The position numbers were made by a program, and so were the translations under genes. 64,000 nucleotides of DNA, from contig OX387610.1 in assembly GCA_947568835.1 (NCBI GenBank), forward strand, positions 4,380,001 to 4,444,000, read 5' to 3'. The notes beneath the pieces were generated by a model. It had not been told where the DNA came from, searched no databases, and saw only the letters and a list, made by a program, of their open reading frames with translations. Below, piece by piece: positions 49,272 through 59,558 of the stretch. This DNA comes from Protonemura montana. Its lineage: Eukaryota > Arthropoda > Insecta > Plecoptera > Nemouridae. How positions within the stretch are numbered: position 1 is the first letter of the stretch; every line of letters starts with the position of its first letter.

Positions 49272-51854
49272 ATGTGCTCAATTGGACTGTTCTTTGAAGA
49301 AGAATGTGGACCCATCGAAGATCTAGCGATTAAAAGCATTGAAAGTTTCAATAGTGACCAGCAGTTATCATTAGCTCTGCGTACTAAGTGTGATAATGTG
49401 AAGACCGTGTGTCATTTACATGAAAAGAAATTCCTTCGTCTGTATAGCTGTCACCACAAGTTATGCTGCGATCCGTTTCAGGCTCACTGTGGAATAGTGA
49501 AAGTTAATGGGTTAAGAGAAATTAATGCAGCATCCAGGACGAAATACTTGGAGATTGCCGACCTCATCCCTGGAAAGAAATTATGCTCAACTTGCCGTAA
49601 GCTGCTCTCGCTCAGGCTGAAGGAACTAACAACCGTTTCTGTTCTAACGCCAACTAAATCCACTGAACTTGACCTACCTTTCGTGGACATACCCTGTGAA
49701 GCAGATGCCGTGAATCAGTCTTTAGCTGCATTTGGTGTGTCACCTATTAATACCACCAAACTAAAGGGTAAATCTATGTTTTATTCGAAAAGAAAGTTCA
49801 GCGAAATAACACAAGGTGTAAAGAAGAGATTGGAACTAGTATCTCCCAGTAATGAAGAAATCAGCAAAGAAGATTTGACATCTTCAGAGGAGTGCAAGGA
49901 CAGCATCCGTGATGGGTCAGAGATAATAGCACAACTGAAAGAAAAGTTTAAGACGAGTACCAGAAGCGAGAAAATAACAATTTTATCTGTGCTTCCAAAA
50001 AGTTGGAGCATTAAGAGAATAATGCAAGAGTTCAATGCATCTAACCATTTGGTACGTAAAACCAAACAACTAGTAAAGGCCCAAGGGATACTGCCATCTG
50101 CAAATCAAAAAGCAGGAAAAACTCTTTCCCCTGATTGCATTCAACTGATTGAAGAGTTTTATGAAAATGATGATGTAAGCCGTGTCATGCCGGGTAAAAA
50201 AGATTTTGTCTCGGTTAAAGTGGGTGACAATCGAGTTCACCGCCAGAAGAGACTAGTGTTAAGCAACTTAAGTGAAGTGTATCGCAGCTTCAAAGATAAA
50301 TATCCTGACATCAAGGTTGGATTCTCGAAGTTTGCAGAGCTCAGACCCAAACATTGTGTTCTGGCAGGAGCAGCTGGGACACATTCTGTCTGTGTCTGTA
50401 CGATACACCAAAACGTTAAGTTGATGGCTTTGGGAGCAAAGCTGCCTTTGCTTTCAGACGGTACCATCAAATCATACCAACACTGCCTTGCCAGCCTCAT
50501 GTGCAACCCCCCGCTTCTCAACTGCTTTGTAGGAAAGTGTGGCAATTGTCCGGGAACCGATGAACTTCGTGAATGGCTAGAAATCTCATTCAGTGAAAAT
50601 TTCATAGACTCTGTGACTTATAAACAGTGGCTGTCAACAGACAGATGTACCCTAGAGACAATTACGAAACCTACAGATGAGTTTGTTGACTGTTTTATTG
50701 AAAAATGCATTTTATTAAGAAATCATGATTTTATTGCACGGCAGCAAGCGGCATTCATGCAGGAGAAGAAAGCCAACCTTAAACCAGGGGAAGTTTTAGT
50801 AGTGGGCGACTTCGCTGAGAATTATTCTTTTGTGCTCCAGGATGCTGCACAAGGTTACCATTGGAATAACAGCCAATGCACCCTTCACCCATTTGTGTGT
50901 TACTTTAAGCCTGAAGATCGAGACATACAACATTTAAGTTACGTTGTCATTTCTGACTCGCTAACTCATGACACCGTTACTGTGCACACTTTCCAAAAGC
51001 ACCTGATAAGACACCTGAAACAAAACATTTCGGATGTATCCCATTTAATTTACTTTTCTGATGGAGCGGCAGCCCAATATAAGAATAAGAAGAATTTTTC
51101 CAACTTGTGCCATCATGAAGTTGACTTCGAACTAACTGCTGAGTGGCATTTTTTTGCCACATCCCACGGTAAAGGACCATGCGATGGAGTTGGTGGGACT
51201 GTAAAACGAAATGCAGCACGGGCAAGTTTACAGAAACCATATGCCGACCAAATAATGACGCCGATAGACTTTTACCGGTGGGCAACAGAAAATGTGTGGA
51301 CTGTAAATTTTGTGTTTGTAGCCAATGAAGAGATTACAGCAAATGGCATCAAACTTAAAGAACGATTCAAAGAATTAAAAACTATCGTAGGCACAAGAAG
51401 CTTTCATGCGTTCTACCCAAAATCGCTAACTTCCTTACATGTGAAACACTTTTCTCTTTCTGAAGAAATCAACATTGTGAAGATTGTTGAGAAAAATGAA
51501 GAAGGAGAAGAAGAAGAAGAAGAAGAAGAGGAGGAAGCAACAGCAGCAGAAATACCCGAGTTTGAGTTCAAAGACGTGGGCAGTTTCATCACTGTAGCAT
51601 ACAACGAAGACTGGTGGCTAGCGTGTGTTCTTGAAAAATCATCACAGTCTCTTGAACTTCAAGTCAACTTTCTACACCCTCATGGACCAGCTCCATCATA
51701 TTTTTATCCCAGTGTACAAGACAAACTAATTGTAGCTTTTGCTGATGTTTTAACACTGGCCGACCCCAACACGGCAACTGGTCGAACATACTTTTTGTCG
51801 GCTACAGACACCAACAGGGCAACAGCAGGGCTTATAAAATATGTACCTCAATAA
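49272..51854 (+). CDS. Transposase-like protein of the 4.1-kb transposon
   Basis: A single uninterrupted ORF. The ATG directly follows an in-frame TAG. The N-terminus is Cys/His rich (CHLHEKKFLRLYSCHHKLCC near 47-66, CSTC near 105), probably zinc-binding. A helix-turn-helix-like stretch lies near 243-275. A conserved-looking block HCVLAGAAGTHSVCVCTIHQ is near 361-380. Acidic residues fit a DDE/D-type catalytic core: VVGDFAENYSF (~513), YFSDGAAAQYKNK (~598) and GPCDGVGG (~638). Near 742-754 there is a run of glutamates from a GAA repeat. The last ~90 residues (DVGSFITVAYNEDWWLACVL…) resemble a Tudor/chromo-like barrel, which is my inference. Intact frame and near-identical inverted repeats suggest a recently active, perhaps autonomous element. 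I recognise the type from uncharacterised invertebrate proteins but cannot name the family. Confidence 0.8.
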   Translation: MCSIGLFFEEECGPIEDLAIKSIESFNSDQQLSLALRTKCDNVKTVCHLHEKKFLRLYSCHHKLCCDPFQAHCGIVKVNGLREINAASRTKYLEIADLIPGKKLCSTCRKLLSLRLKELTTVSVLTPTKSTELDLPFVDIPCEADAVNQSLAAFGVSPINTTKLKGKSMFYSKRKFSEITQGVKKRLELVSPSNEEISKEDLTSSEECKDSIRDGSEIIAQLKEKFKTSTRSEKITILSVLPKSWSIKRIMQEFNASNHLVRKTKQLVKAQGILPSANQKAGKTLSPDCIQLIEEFYENDDVSRVMPGKKDFVSVKVGDNRVHRQKRLVLSNLSEVYRSFKDKYPDIKVGFSKFAELRPKHCVLAGAAGTHSVCVCTIHQNVKLMALGAKLPLLSDGTIKSYQHCLASLMCNPPLLNCFVGKCGNCPGTDELREWLEISFSENFIDSVTYKQWLSTDRCTLETITKPTDEFVDCFIEKCILLRNHDFIARQQAAFMQEKKANLKPGEVLVVGDFAENYSFVLQDAAQGYHWNNSQCTLHPFVCYFKPEDRDIQHLSYVVISDSLTHDTVTVHTFQKHLIRHLKQNISDVSHLIYFSDGAAAQYKNKKNFSNLCHHEVDFELTAEWHFFATSHGKGPCDGVGGTVKRNAARASLQKPYADQIMTPIDFYRWATENVWTVNFVFVANEEITANGIKLKERFKELKTIVGTRSFHAFYPKSLTSLHVKHFSLSEEINIVKIVEKNEEGEEEEEEEEEEATAAEIPEFEFKDVGSFITVAYNEDWWLACVLEKSSQSLELQVNFLHPHGPAPSYFYPSVQDKLIVAFADVLTLADPNTATGRTYFLSATDTNRATAGLIKYVPQ

Positions 51855-51981
51855 GGTAAACTACATCTCTCTTAAGATATGCAAATTTGTACTTCATAGT
51901 AGCTATGATTGTAAGTAATGATCATTTTCTTGAATGTTGTCTTAAATTCAGTTCATATTAATTTATATTATGAATGAATTT

Positions 51982-52460
51982 GCAGAAAACATTTTTTTTT
52001 CTTGGAAAGTAGTAGAACACCCATCTTGATTTTTGGAACACATGATCATATGTATGTTCTGTACATATAGAAAAAAAATCAGGCAAATCAAAAATGACTC
52101 ATCAGCGATATGGTCATTTTGGAAAATGCAGATGTGTAAAATCACAATTAAATTCGTATTAACATATCGTCATTTTTGTTTCCATATTCAGGTAGGGTAT
52201 GAAATTACCTTTCAGATGATTTTTTTCCCAGCTCTGTAGCTCCCATAGAACCCTAGATATTGCGTAGAAAGGGTGGTCACTACACGCGCGGGGGGCAAAA
52301 TGACCCCAACTTCCCCCCCTTGTAATATCCGAACGGTTGGACCAAAAAAAAAAAAATTAAAAAATAGCCCCTAAGTCAACAAACTTAACAAGTATACCAA
52401 TTTTCATCAAAATCTGGGTCGGTCAAAGTTTGAGGTGAGTGATTACACATGGAATGACCC
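51982..52460 (-). repeat. Right terminal inverted repeat
   Basis: Reverse complement of the left repeat. Homology stops where the AAAACATTTTTTTTTCTTGG tract gives way to unique DNA near 51980. Confidence 0.9.
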
Positions 52461-54645
52461 ACAGGTGTCCTTTCCGTTGACATTTTTTTTGTAGATTGTG
52501 CCTTTATATGTAGGGTAGTCGTTTTGGTTGTTGAATTTCCTGTTGCAAATTTTTCCTGTATTCGATTTGAAGTGCAGGTTTGAATGCAAGTGGGCATCCA
52601 ACCCACTCTTGGTGGCAAATAGCTTCTGGCATGAGTCACACTTAAAATGGTTCATCGACAAGGGCATTTCAAGGGCATGCAGTGAGGGCACCAGACATTT
52701 CACACAGTCACTTGCTTCATGCACCATTAAACACTTTCTGTCACTGAAATTAGACAGGCACACTTTGCACTGAAACAAATCTGTGCCACACGCAGGTCTC
52801 TCTGGCTTTTCTTCGTCCCCAGAACCTGTTAAAGATAAAACAGATTTATACTTTGTGTCAGTCATACTTTGAGAAGAACAACAAATTGTTCAACAAACAA
52901 ATGCATTTATCCACAGGATGCAGAGACTGAATAAGGAATGTAATTACTGAACAAGCAGTTTGCCTTCTGCACGTGCAGCTGCTGTCAGTAAGTGACATAA
53001 GATTGCAGTCAGTTTTGTTGATGTACTTGAGATTCATTTGCCAAAAATTATATTTCATTTAATTCCTCTTAATACAAGCAATGCTGCTACCAAATGTGAG
53101 ACACAAATTTTACAGCAAACTCTTAAAAGTTTTCCATATTCCAGCAAATTTCTTGGGAAAAAAAGTAGGCACACCCAGGTATACCCAGGACTAAACCACT
53201 GGTTGCAACAGAACAAATGCAGGTCTACTGATATCTATCCCGGATGCCTTGAACATTGGTTCTTCAAATTAGAGAAACTAACTTGCATCAGAGCCCGCGA
53301 CTAAAAATTCAACAAAAAAAATGTCTTAGACATTTTAATGCGTCTATTTAAATTGGATAAAAATGATCAGCTTAATGCAGAAACCAACTTGCCCCAGCAA
53401 ATAGTCGTTAATGAGATAACACTTAATTTTTAATTGATAGTAAATAAACTGGATTACAGTACCCTGGCGCACTCGGGCAGCCAGTCATAATGTCATCAAG
53501 ACCACAAAATCGAATGAGCTTGCACTTACTGTAGAGCACTTCATTGTGAGACCCGGGATGGGTTGACAATTCTGGTTTCACATCAGCCATTAGACAGGGA
53601 TCTGGTGCTGCAAAATAATTAATGGATTGGCATAGCAAGTAAAGTAGACTTATGCTGACTTATAAATTAAAAAAAGAAACTCTATCTAGTGAACAAACTT
53701 CTATGAAATATAAAAAGCATGTATATTTTTTTAAGTTGACCATGCCTAAAATGTAGATGGTTTGAGGTCATTAGGTTGCAAAACTCATTGAATTGGAAAG
53801 AATTCTCCAGTCACACACTATAACTAATAACTAATAACTAACACAACCAATGAATCATTTCTGTAAGCATGCTTTCATAAAGCACTTAAGATGTCAATAC
53901 ACAAAAAAGAGGGGGTTTGAACACAGATTAGAACTACAGGTCGATAAGTATACAAAGACTCGTGTCCAAAACTTATGAAAAATTAACGGGAGATAGAATG
54001 TCATAACAGATGGTAACCTCAATATTACGCTTATAGGTTTACTCGATTTAGAAACATCAACTTAAACTGCTCTGTATAAGTTCATTTAGGTCCAGTATTA
54101 CAATGTTACATAATTAGAATTACATTACATACAACAACATAACTGGGAGTTAAAAGACTTATAGTTCTACATGTAATGTGGACCAAAGATCAGACAACAA
54201 ATTACACTACTCAAATATAATCACAATCAAAGTAGGTTTCCCCAAGACAGGGAAATTGCACTAATAGTATACCAGCAACTTCTTAATGACAAGAACAAAT
54301 GTCCCATCAGGAAGTCACTTTGTTTTGGTAGAGTACACCACATCGTGGACAAGTGGCTTAGGCAATGGAGGAACCAAAAAAAAACTAGAATCAACATTCG
54401 ATAGCCATAAAATTAAAATAAAGTAGTTTTTACTTACTGAAGCGGTCTTCTTGCTCAACCTTGGGGCAGATTGACAATTTGGGTTTCTCATCATAATCTG
54501 TTGGAAAAAATTAGTTAAAAAAGAAATATTCAGATGTAGGAAATACAAGTAGATGACTACAGGTATAAGAAGGAAACCTACCGCCATGACAACTGTCATC
54601 CGACTGAAATTCCAGTTTTATATCAAGAGCGAGTGGGTCAGCCGT
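52461..54645 (-). pseudogene. ZNF copy 3, 5' exons
   Basis: Exons matching copy 2 are 54645-54582, 54497-54438, 53607-53530 and 52825 down to the transposon junction. The codon matching the ATG of the second leader exon is ACG. The segment that carries the 30-nt first exon in copies 1 and 2 is deleted (the join is near 55069), so both candidate starts are gone. Exon sequence otherwise remains open, with a Leu-to-Arg change (EQEDRF). The coding sequence stops at KDTC, where the transposon begins. With the element inserted, neither half can give the full protein. Confidence 0.85.
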
Positions 54646-56192
54646 CTATAAAATCAAACACATTAGGGAGAGAGCAAGTATTTTCTGTCATAGAACATAA
54701 TTCAGCACTCAATTCACATTTAAGTTTAAAGTAAAATCCAGTCGCATATATATCTAATAGTACATATAATTCATATTTAACAGACCCTTGAAAACCATCT
54801 CATTGATTACATCTTACTTGATCAAGGAATATTTTAAAAGATAAAAAAATTATTTTAATTTTATGTTGCCTTTCCGCTCACTGTACAGGTAAACTCATAT
54901 TACTATTATTGTAATTATATTGAAAATTCTCATAGCTCCTTTAGAGTAAAAAAAAAATTATAAAAAAAAAATAGTGGCAGATAGCAATTACAGAACTAAT
55001 TTAGATTTACACGGACCCTAATTACATTAAATTTAGGCTTCCAAACTGGGAAAGATTTCTGAAATGATTTACATTTTCTTGATCATATATTCTGAGATAA
55101 ATGGCTCAGTCTTGCTTTAGTAGAGAGGTAATATTTATTTCTTAACTGACTTACACTATTTAATCAAAGTATTTGACAATATTCGTGGACAATGTGCTCC
55201 AGTCAAGCTGAATCTAGCATTGCCACTTCCACATGAGTACATGTATGCAAATTTGAAATGTTACCAAATACATTTAATCTACAGGTTAAAGGTATAATTT
55301 TACAACGCCGTGATTGAAGATGTTTATCCCAGATATAAATATTTGTATTGTTTGGCCTAAGCAAAATGCAAAACCGAACCATACGAACTCTATGAACGAA
55401 GAAAAATGTTGTGTTTACTCGATTCCTAACCTTATCTCTCCATAGCTAGCGACGCCTGCACCATCTAGTGGCAAAGTTGCAAGCTCCTTAGTAAGGGAAC
55501 GTGTATTCAAATTTCCTCCGTTAGACTTATTTATTGTTCAGCCCTTATAATAATTATACGATGTAGAGCAAAGAACATTTTAATTTTTTAAGTGGAACGT
55601 TCACTTTGCACAACATTTTTTAAAGTTTACACAAATTTTTTTCTCCAATTTATTCATATATATTTGCAGCTTAGTAATTCTCACTAGTTCTGTATGCAGA
55701 ATTATTTGGCAACACATCTGTGCTTTGATTCTTTAAATAAAAGTAAAATTTTTACAGATTTTTATAGAATATCCGATCTCATGCCTAAACTGAGCGTAAA
55801 CTAAGTTAAGCCTGTTGTTGGAGACATAAGAAAGCAACTAGGTAAAGTCACCGTCGTTTCGATTGCGAAGAGTTGTAATTTCGTTATTTCTTGCAGATTA
55901 CTTGCATTTGAAACTGGTTCAGGCTCAATTCATCTATATCATTGCAAACCTCAAAATTGGTATTCATGCATTAATATTATGAATCGCAATAATTTAATTG
56001 TGTTGATGTTCGCTAAAAAGAACGGCAGCAAGCACCATAGGGTGTTTGTTACCTACAGTTACTACGTGTTGCCGGCCTTGTTTTCTCAGAAGGAAGTTTT
56101 ACATTCACACCGGCTCTGTTAAGATACATACGGAATCGCGGTTTGGCTTTAAACTTTCAGCATTTCTAACTGCTTTTCAATCCATTCTCCAG

Positions 56193-56928
56193 GGCATGCC
56201 TAGTAGCCACCATCCAAGCCAGTGGCGCCGCTCAAAGCACTATCAAGCTGGTTGCTACCAACCTGATTGCCAACGGTTCAGTACCCGAGGGTGTTCAGCT
56301 GCTATGTCTCATTGGTAAAGGGTTGGACGCTAGTCGTTACCTCCTATCCTACGCCATGTGGGACCCTGCCGTATGGCTGGCCAAGGTAATCCATCCTAAA
56401 AATAATCCAGTTAATAAGTTAGGTATTTTAAATGGTTCAATTTTGATGTAGTACGTTTTTTGTGTCTCATTTGAATGTGTGTACTTCTTATTTCTCAAAA
56501 ATAGTATCAGACACGTAATGATCTGGAAACTGATGCGCCTATTAACCCAACTGTTCATTCATTCAAGGTCGCCTTGCCGGCACAGGACGCCAACGAGGTT
56601 TTGAGGAAGTGGGCTGAGCATCTCTGGACCACCGGACAGAAGGTGAGATACCGATTTTATGATTTACCAATGATTTATCTAGTTCGAAGCATAGTTTGGC
56701 CCCTAGTTTCTAACCCCTTGTTTCATGCAGGAGAAGGCTGTGCTCGCAGCGTTGACTTCAGGACGCCCACATCGCGTCTTAGAGATGTTGGTAGCCCTGG
56801 GTCTGCGCACCCGAGCCACACTTTACCGAGCTGCACTACAAGACTTTGGCATCGCCGTCGACGACGCGGATGATATCCTTTACAAGCCCCGTCCTGTTAC
56901 CACTGTTAGATGTGTTCCTGACTTATAA
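56193..56928 (+). CDS. WDR11: Second copy of WDR11 exons 20-22 (alternative 3' end)
   Basis: Exons 56193-56385, 56568-56642 and 56731-56928 match 42113-43609 with intact splice sites and the same phases (2-in, 0, 0). The only protein difference I find is Ala-to-Val near the C-terminus (PATT to PVTT). Splicing from exon 19 (34715) to 56193 would give an almost identical protein across a 21.5-kb intron. There is no local promoter or upstream exons, so it is a partial duplicate unless used this way. Intron 21 here is 88 bp, lacking the LINE of copy A. Confidence 0.85.
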
Positions 56929-57029
56929 CCTGTGTAAAGGATTCAGGTTTTTGCAAATTAAGTACGTAGTTTATTCTGATTGCAAATTTTCAACGTTTTT
57001 TTATGTTAATTTAGCAATAACAGTCTTAA

Positions 57030-57035
57030 AATAAA
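57030..57035 (+). terminator. Poly(A) signal after the second WDR11 3' end
   Basis: AATAAA in CTTAAAATAAAGC, at the same distance from the stop codon as in copy A. Confidence 0.55.
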
Positions 57036-57054
57036 GCAAGATGAAAACCTACGT

Positions 57055-57210
57055 GAAATCTTATTTAAATTGCAAACGTTTGCTATGTGCGGGGTATTTT
57101 ATCATAATTAACACTACTATCCTTTCAAAAATTGATGCCCAAACGTGGACTTGAACCCCGATCTCCACCTGTCGCGGTTTTTGCTCCAACCAATTGAGTA
57201 GTGTTCCTAA
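57055..57210 (-). repeat. tRNA-like SINE (family A), copy B
   Basis: The duplicate of the 43735-43890 copy, with a few substitutions in the box B region. Confidence 0.75.
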
Positions 57211-57214
57211 AAAT

Positions 57215-58740
57215 AAGATGAAAACCCCTTTACAACCTGTTACAAAATGTTACAACACCTACTTTGCTTGTTGCAAGAGAATGCAATAGGATTAACCTCG
57301 ACTCTAGAACTTTTAGGGTTGGGTTAATTCTTTCGTCGCTAAACTGGGCCCGGTGTACGCCATAGTGGTAAAGATGTTTATTTCCTCTCAAAAGTCTCTA
57401 ATGCCGTTCGACCAAGAAAGGCATATTGTATTTTCTTAATAAAAACACTAATTTTATAGCCTCTCAAAAATGGGTCTCAACAAAGGACTTCAACCCTAAG
57501 TAAGTCATAAAAGGAACTTTTTGGATTTGATGAGAAAAGCTTTTGCAATTAAAATCAGATTTTATGATTACAGTATTGAATTTATTAATTGTTAGCAGCT
57601 TCCTAGCTTGGTTACAATATGCTTGCATTTGATCTCTATTCCTAGCTTTAACAATTTTCTTCATTTTATTTATTCTAATTCTTAACTGATTTGCTGTTTC
57701 TGGCTAAAGATCGACCGCTTCTTTTTCTAGCAGATTCCATTCGGAAGTTGTTTTTTCGTTTGTACAGTTTTTATTTAGCCAGAAGCTCTTAGGTACATTA
57801 CAATTTCTTACTTTAGCTTCCGATTAGAATTCTGTTTGTGTTGAATTCCATCTTTAGGTATTTAAAATGCAATTATACAAACTAGTGCTTGCAGGTTTGG
57901 CACAAAGCAAACCACATCCAACAAGACAACAACATTTATATTTTTTTTACTGGAATTAAGTAAAAAAAAAAAAATTCCTGCAAGTAAACCAAGTCAAAAT
58001 TTTGATGTTGCAAGCATATTGGCAAACCTGAACCAGAATTGTTATTGATTTTGGTTCGTATCCTTGGTGGCATGATTATAGTGGTGGTCAGATCAACTAT
58101 GTAAACCAGTAGAGCTACAGCTAGAATGGAACCAAGATACAAACCATGGACCTCCCATGCCCGGTTGGGTGCTCTACTAATTAAGCTATCCGTGCAGACT
58201 GTTTTTAGTTTAGCAGGGTTGTGAGTCTAGCTCCCTTTCGATTCTTCCATAGCTTGTTTCAGCTCCCTTGTGGAATCACTAGAAAAACAAAAAAAACCCT
58301 GAGAACTGTTTCAGGTTTTTGTGAATCCATTTCTCTCGATTTTATTCCTTGACGAAGCACACAGCCCGTGACAGCGCAGCAGGAATTCGCTCGAGTTCTC
58401 TCTGCGCTCGGAGTTCAGGATCCTGCTCTGGCAGAGTCAGCTGGGCTGGCCACAGAAACATCATAATTGCATTATGGACAACAGTGCACTGAAATTGGCT
58501 TAACCGAGTTCGTGACCTCGAGAAGAAATCGCTCAAGATTTCTCTGTCATTTGGTGATAAAATAATTTAGTTTTTGTTTTGTGATTCATTCATTGTATGC
58601 ATTTTTGTTATTTGTACAACAATTTTATTTAGATGTTGCTTACATTCCTTTACAGCTTTACGTAAAATAAAATAAACGTATGTTGTATGTTTAAAGTGAT
58701 GAACTATTTAGATATATGTAAATTTGCATCTAAGGTTAGG
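57215..58740. other. Second copy of the tract without a confident gene
   Basis: Homologous to 43900-45400. It has the same two minus-strand open frames (57664-57464 and 58536-58342) and the tRNA-like sequence at about 58135-58205. The copies are so similar that frame conservation says little about function. Confidence 0.35.
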
Positions 58741-58884
58741 CTATAGGGATTAGCTGAAATGTTTACCACTTGTTCAGACCACTACAGAGGCAATCACTGT
58801 AAATTACAACGAAGATAACAACCCAGGATCAACCACAAAAAAATTAACAAAAGTCAAAATTTTACAAAAAAAATCGTAACGTTT

Positions 58885-59440
58885 TGTTTAGTAAGGGAAC
58901 TTGTATTCAAAATTCCTCCGTTACATAGCCCTTAAAATAATTATACGATGTAGAGCAAAGAACATTTTTATTTGTTAAGTGAAATAATTTGCACAAAACT
59001 TCTCTACATTTTTTTTTGAAGTGCACGTAATATTTTTTTTTCTTCAATTTATTCATATGTTATAATAATTGCAGTTGACAGTAATTTCATGCTTTAGCAA
59101 AGTAATATCAAAGGATTGCAAATTCCTCTCAGGTACGTCGCAGCATGTGGTTTGCAAAATTAGATATAACATTTCCAAACTTTTGTGTTTTTGATTGTCA
59201 AAACTTGAAAAAAAAACAGACTAAAAAATGCACGAAAATTGATAATTACACAAAAGTAAGTTGTGCAAGATTTATTTTTGGTTATTTGAAAATTTTTATT
59301 TTAACCATTCGCAAGACACGGACTATTAGGAAAAAATTGTAAAGATCTGAAATCGTAAATTCGACAGCAGACATTTGTTCAAAGGAGCGGCAAGTGACGC
59401 GTCAAATTTGTTTCTACTTTTAACCGCTCCCACAACATTT
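58885..59440. repeat. Remnants of a further ZNF-unit copy
   Basis: First comes a TTAGTAAGGGAACTTGTATTC block matching 41408 and 55490 (ZNF 5' flank). Then 59100-59400 matches the ZNF 3' flank at 36680-36950 and 45830-46100. No finger exon follows. A weaker relative of the first block is at about 60605-60720. Confidence 0.55.
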
Positions 59441-59558
59441 TTCCTTAACTCTGAGATGACTTACTCTCACATAAACGTTAAAATAATAAGTTTTACAATA
59501 TTTTTCCATCTGCGAGTTAACCATTAATAGGTTTAAAAAATTAGAGCAAATATTTTCA

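Larger units (their letters stand above)
48350..52460. mobile_element. 4.1-kb DNA transposon with long TIRs, 4-bp TSD
   Basis: The ends are GGGTCATTCCATGTGTAATC and its reverse complement. Inverted repeats run 48350-48837 and 51982-52460 and are almost identical apart from a few substitutions, poly-T length and a small insertion in the left arm. ACAG precedes the left end (48346-48349) and follows the right end (52461-52464). The intact sister gene reads GCACAGGTGTCC at the same point, so a 4-bp target duplication is directly supported. One 860-codon ORF lies inside. The superfamily is not certain. A 4-bp duplication is known for Sola elements, among others, but I cannot confirm that from the sequence alone. 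Confidence 0.92.
45420..58890. repeat. Tandem duplication unit B (ZNF copy 3 + transposon + WDR11 exons 20-22)
   Basis: Same marker order as unit A, starting at the CCACTTGTTCAGACCACTAC block. That block recurs once more at about 58765, marking the far junction. Unit B is longer because of the 4.1-kb transposon and extra fingers. It lacks about 430 bp of the ZNF leader region and the unit A LINE. Confidence 0.88.
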
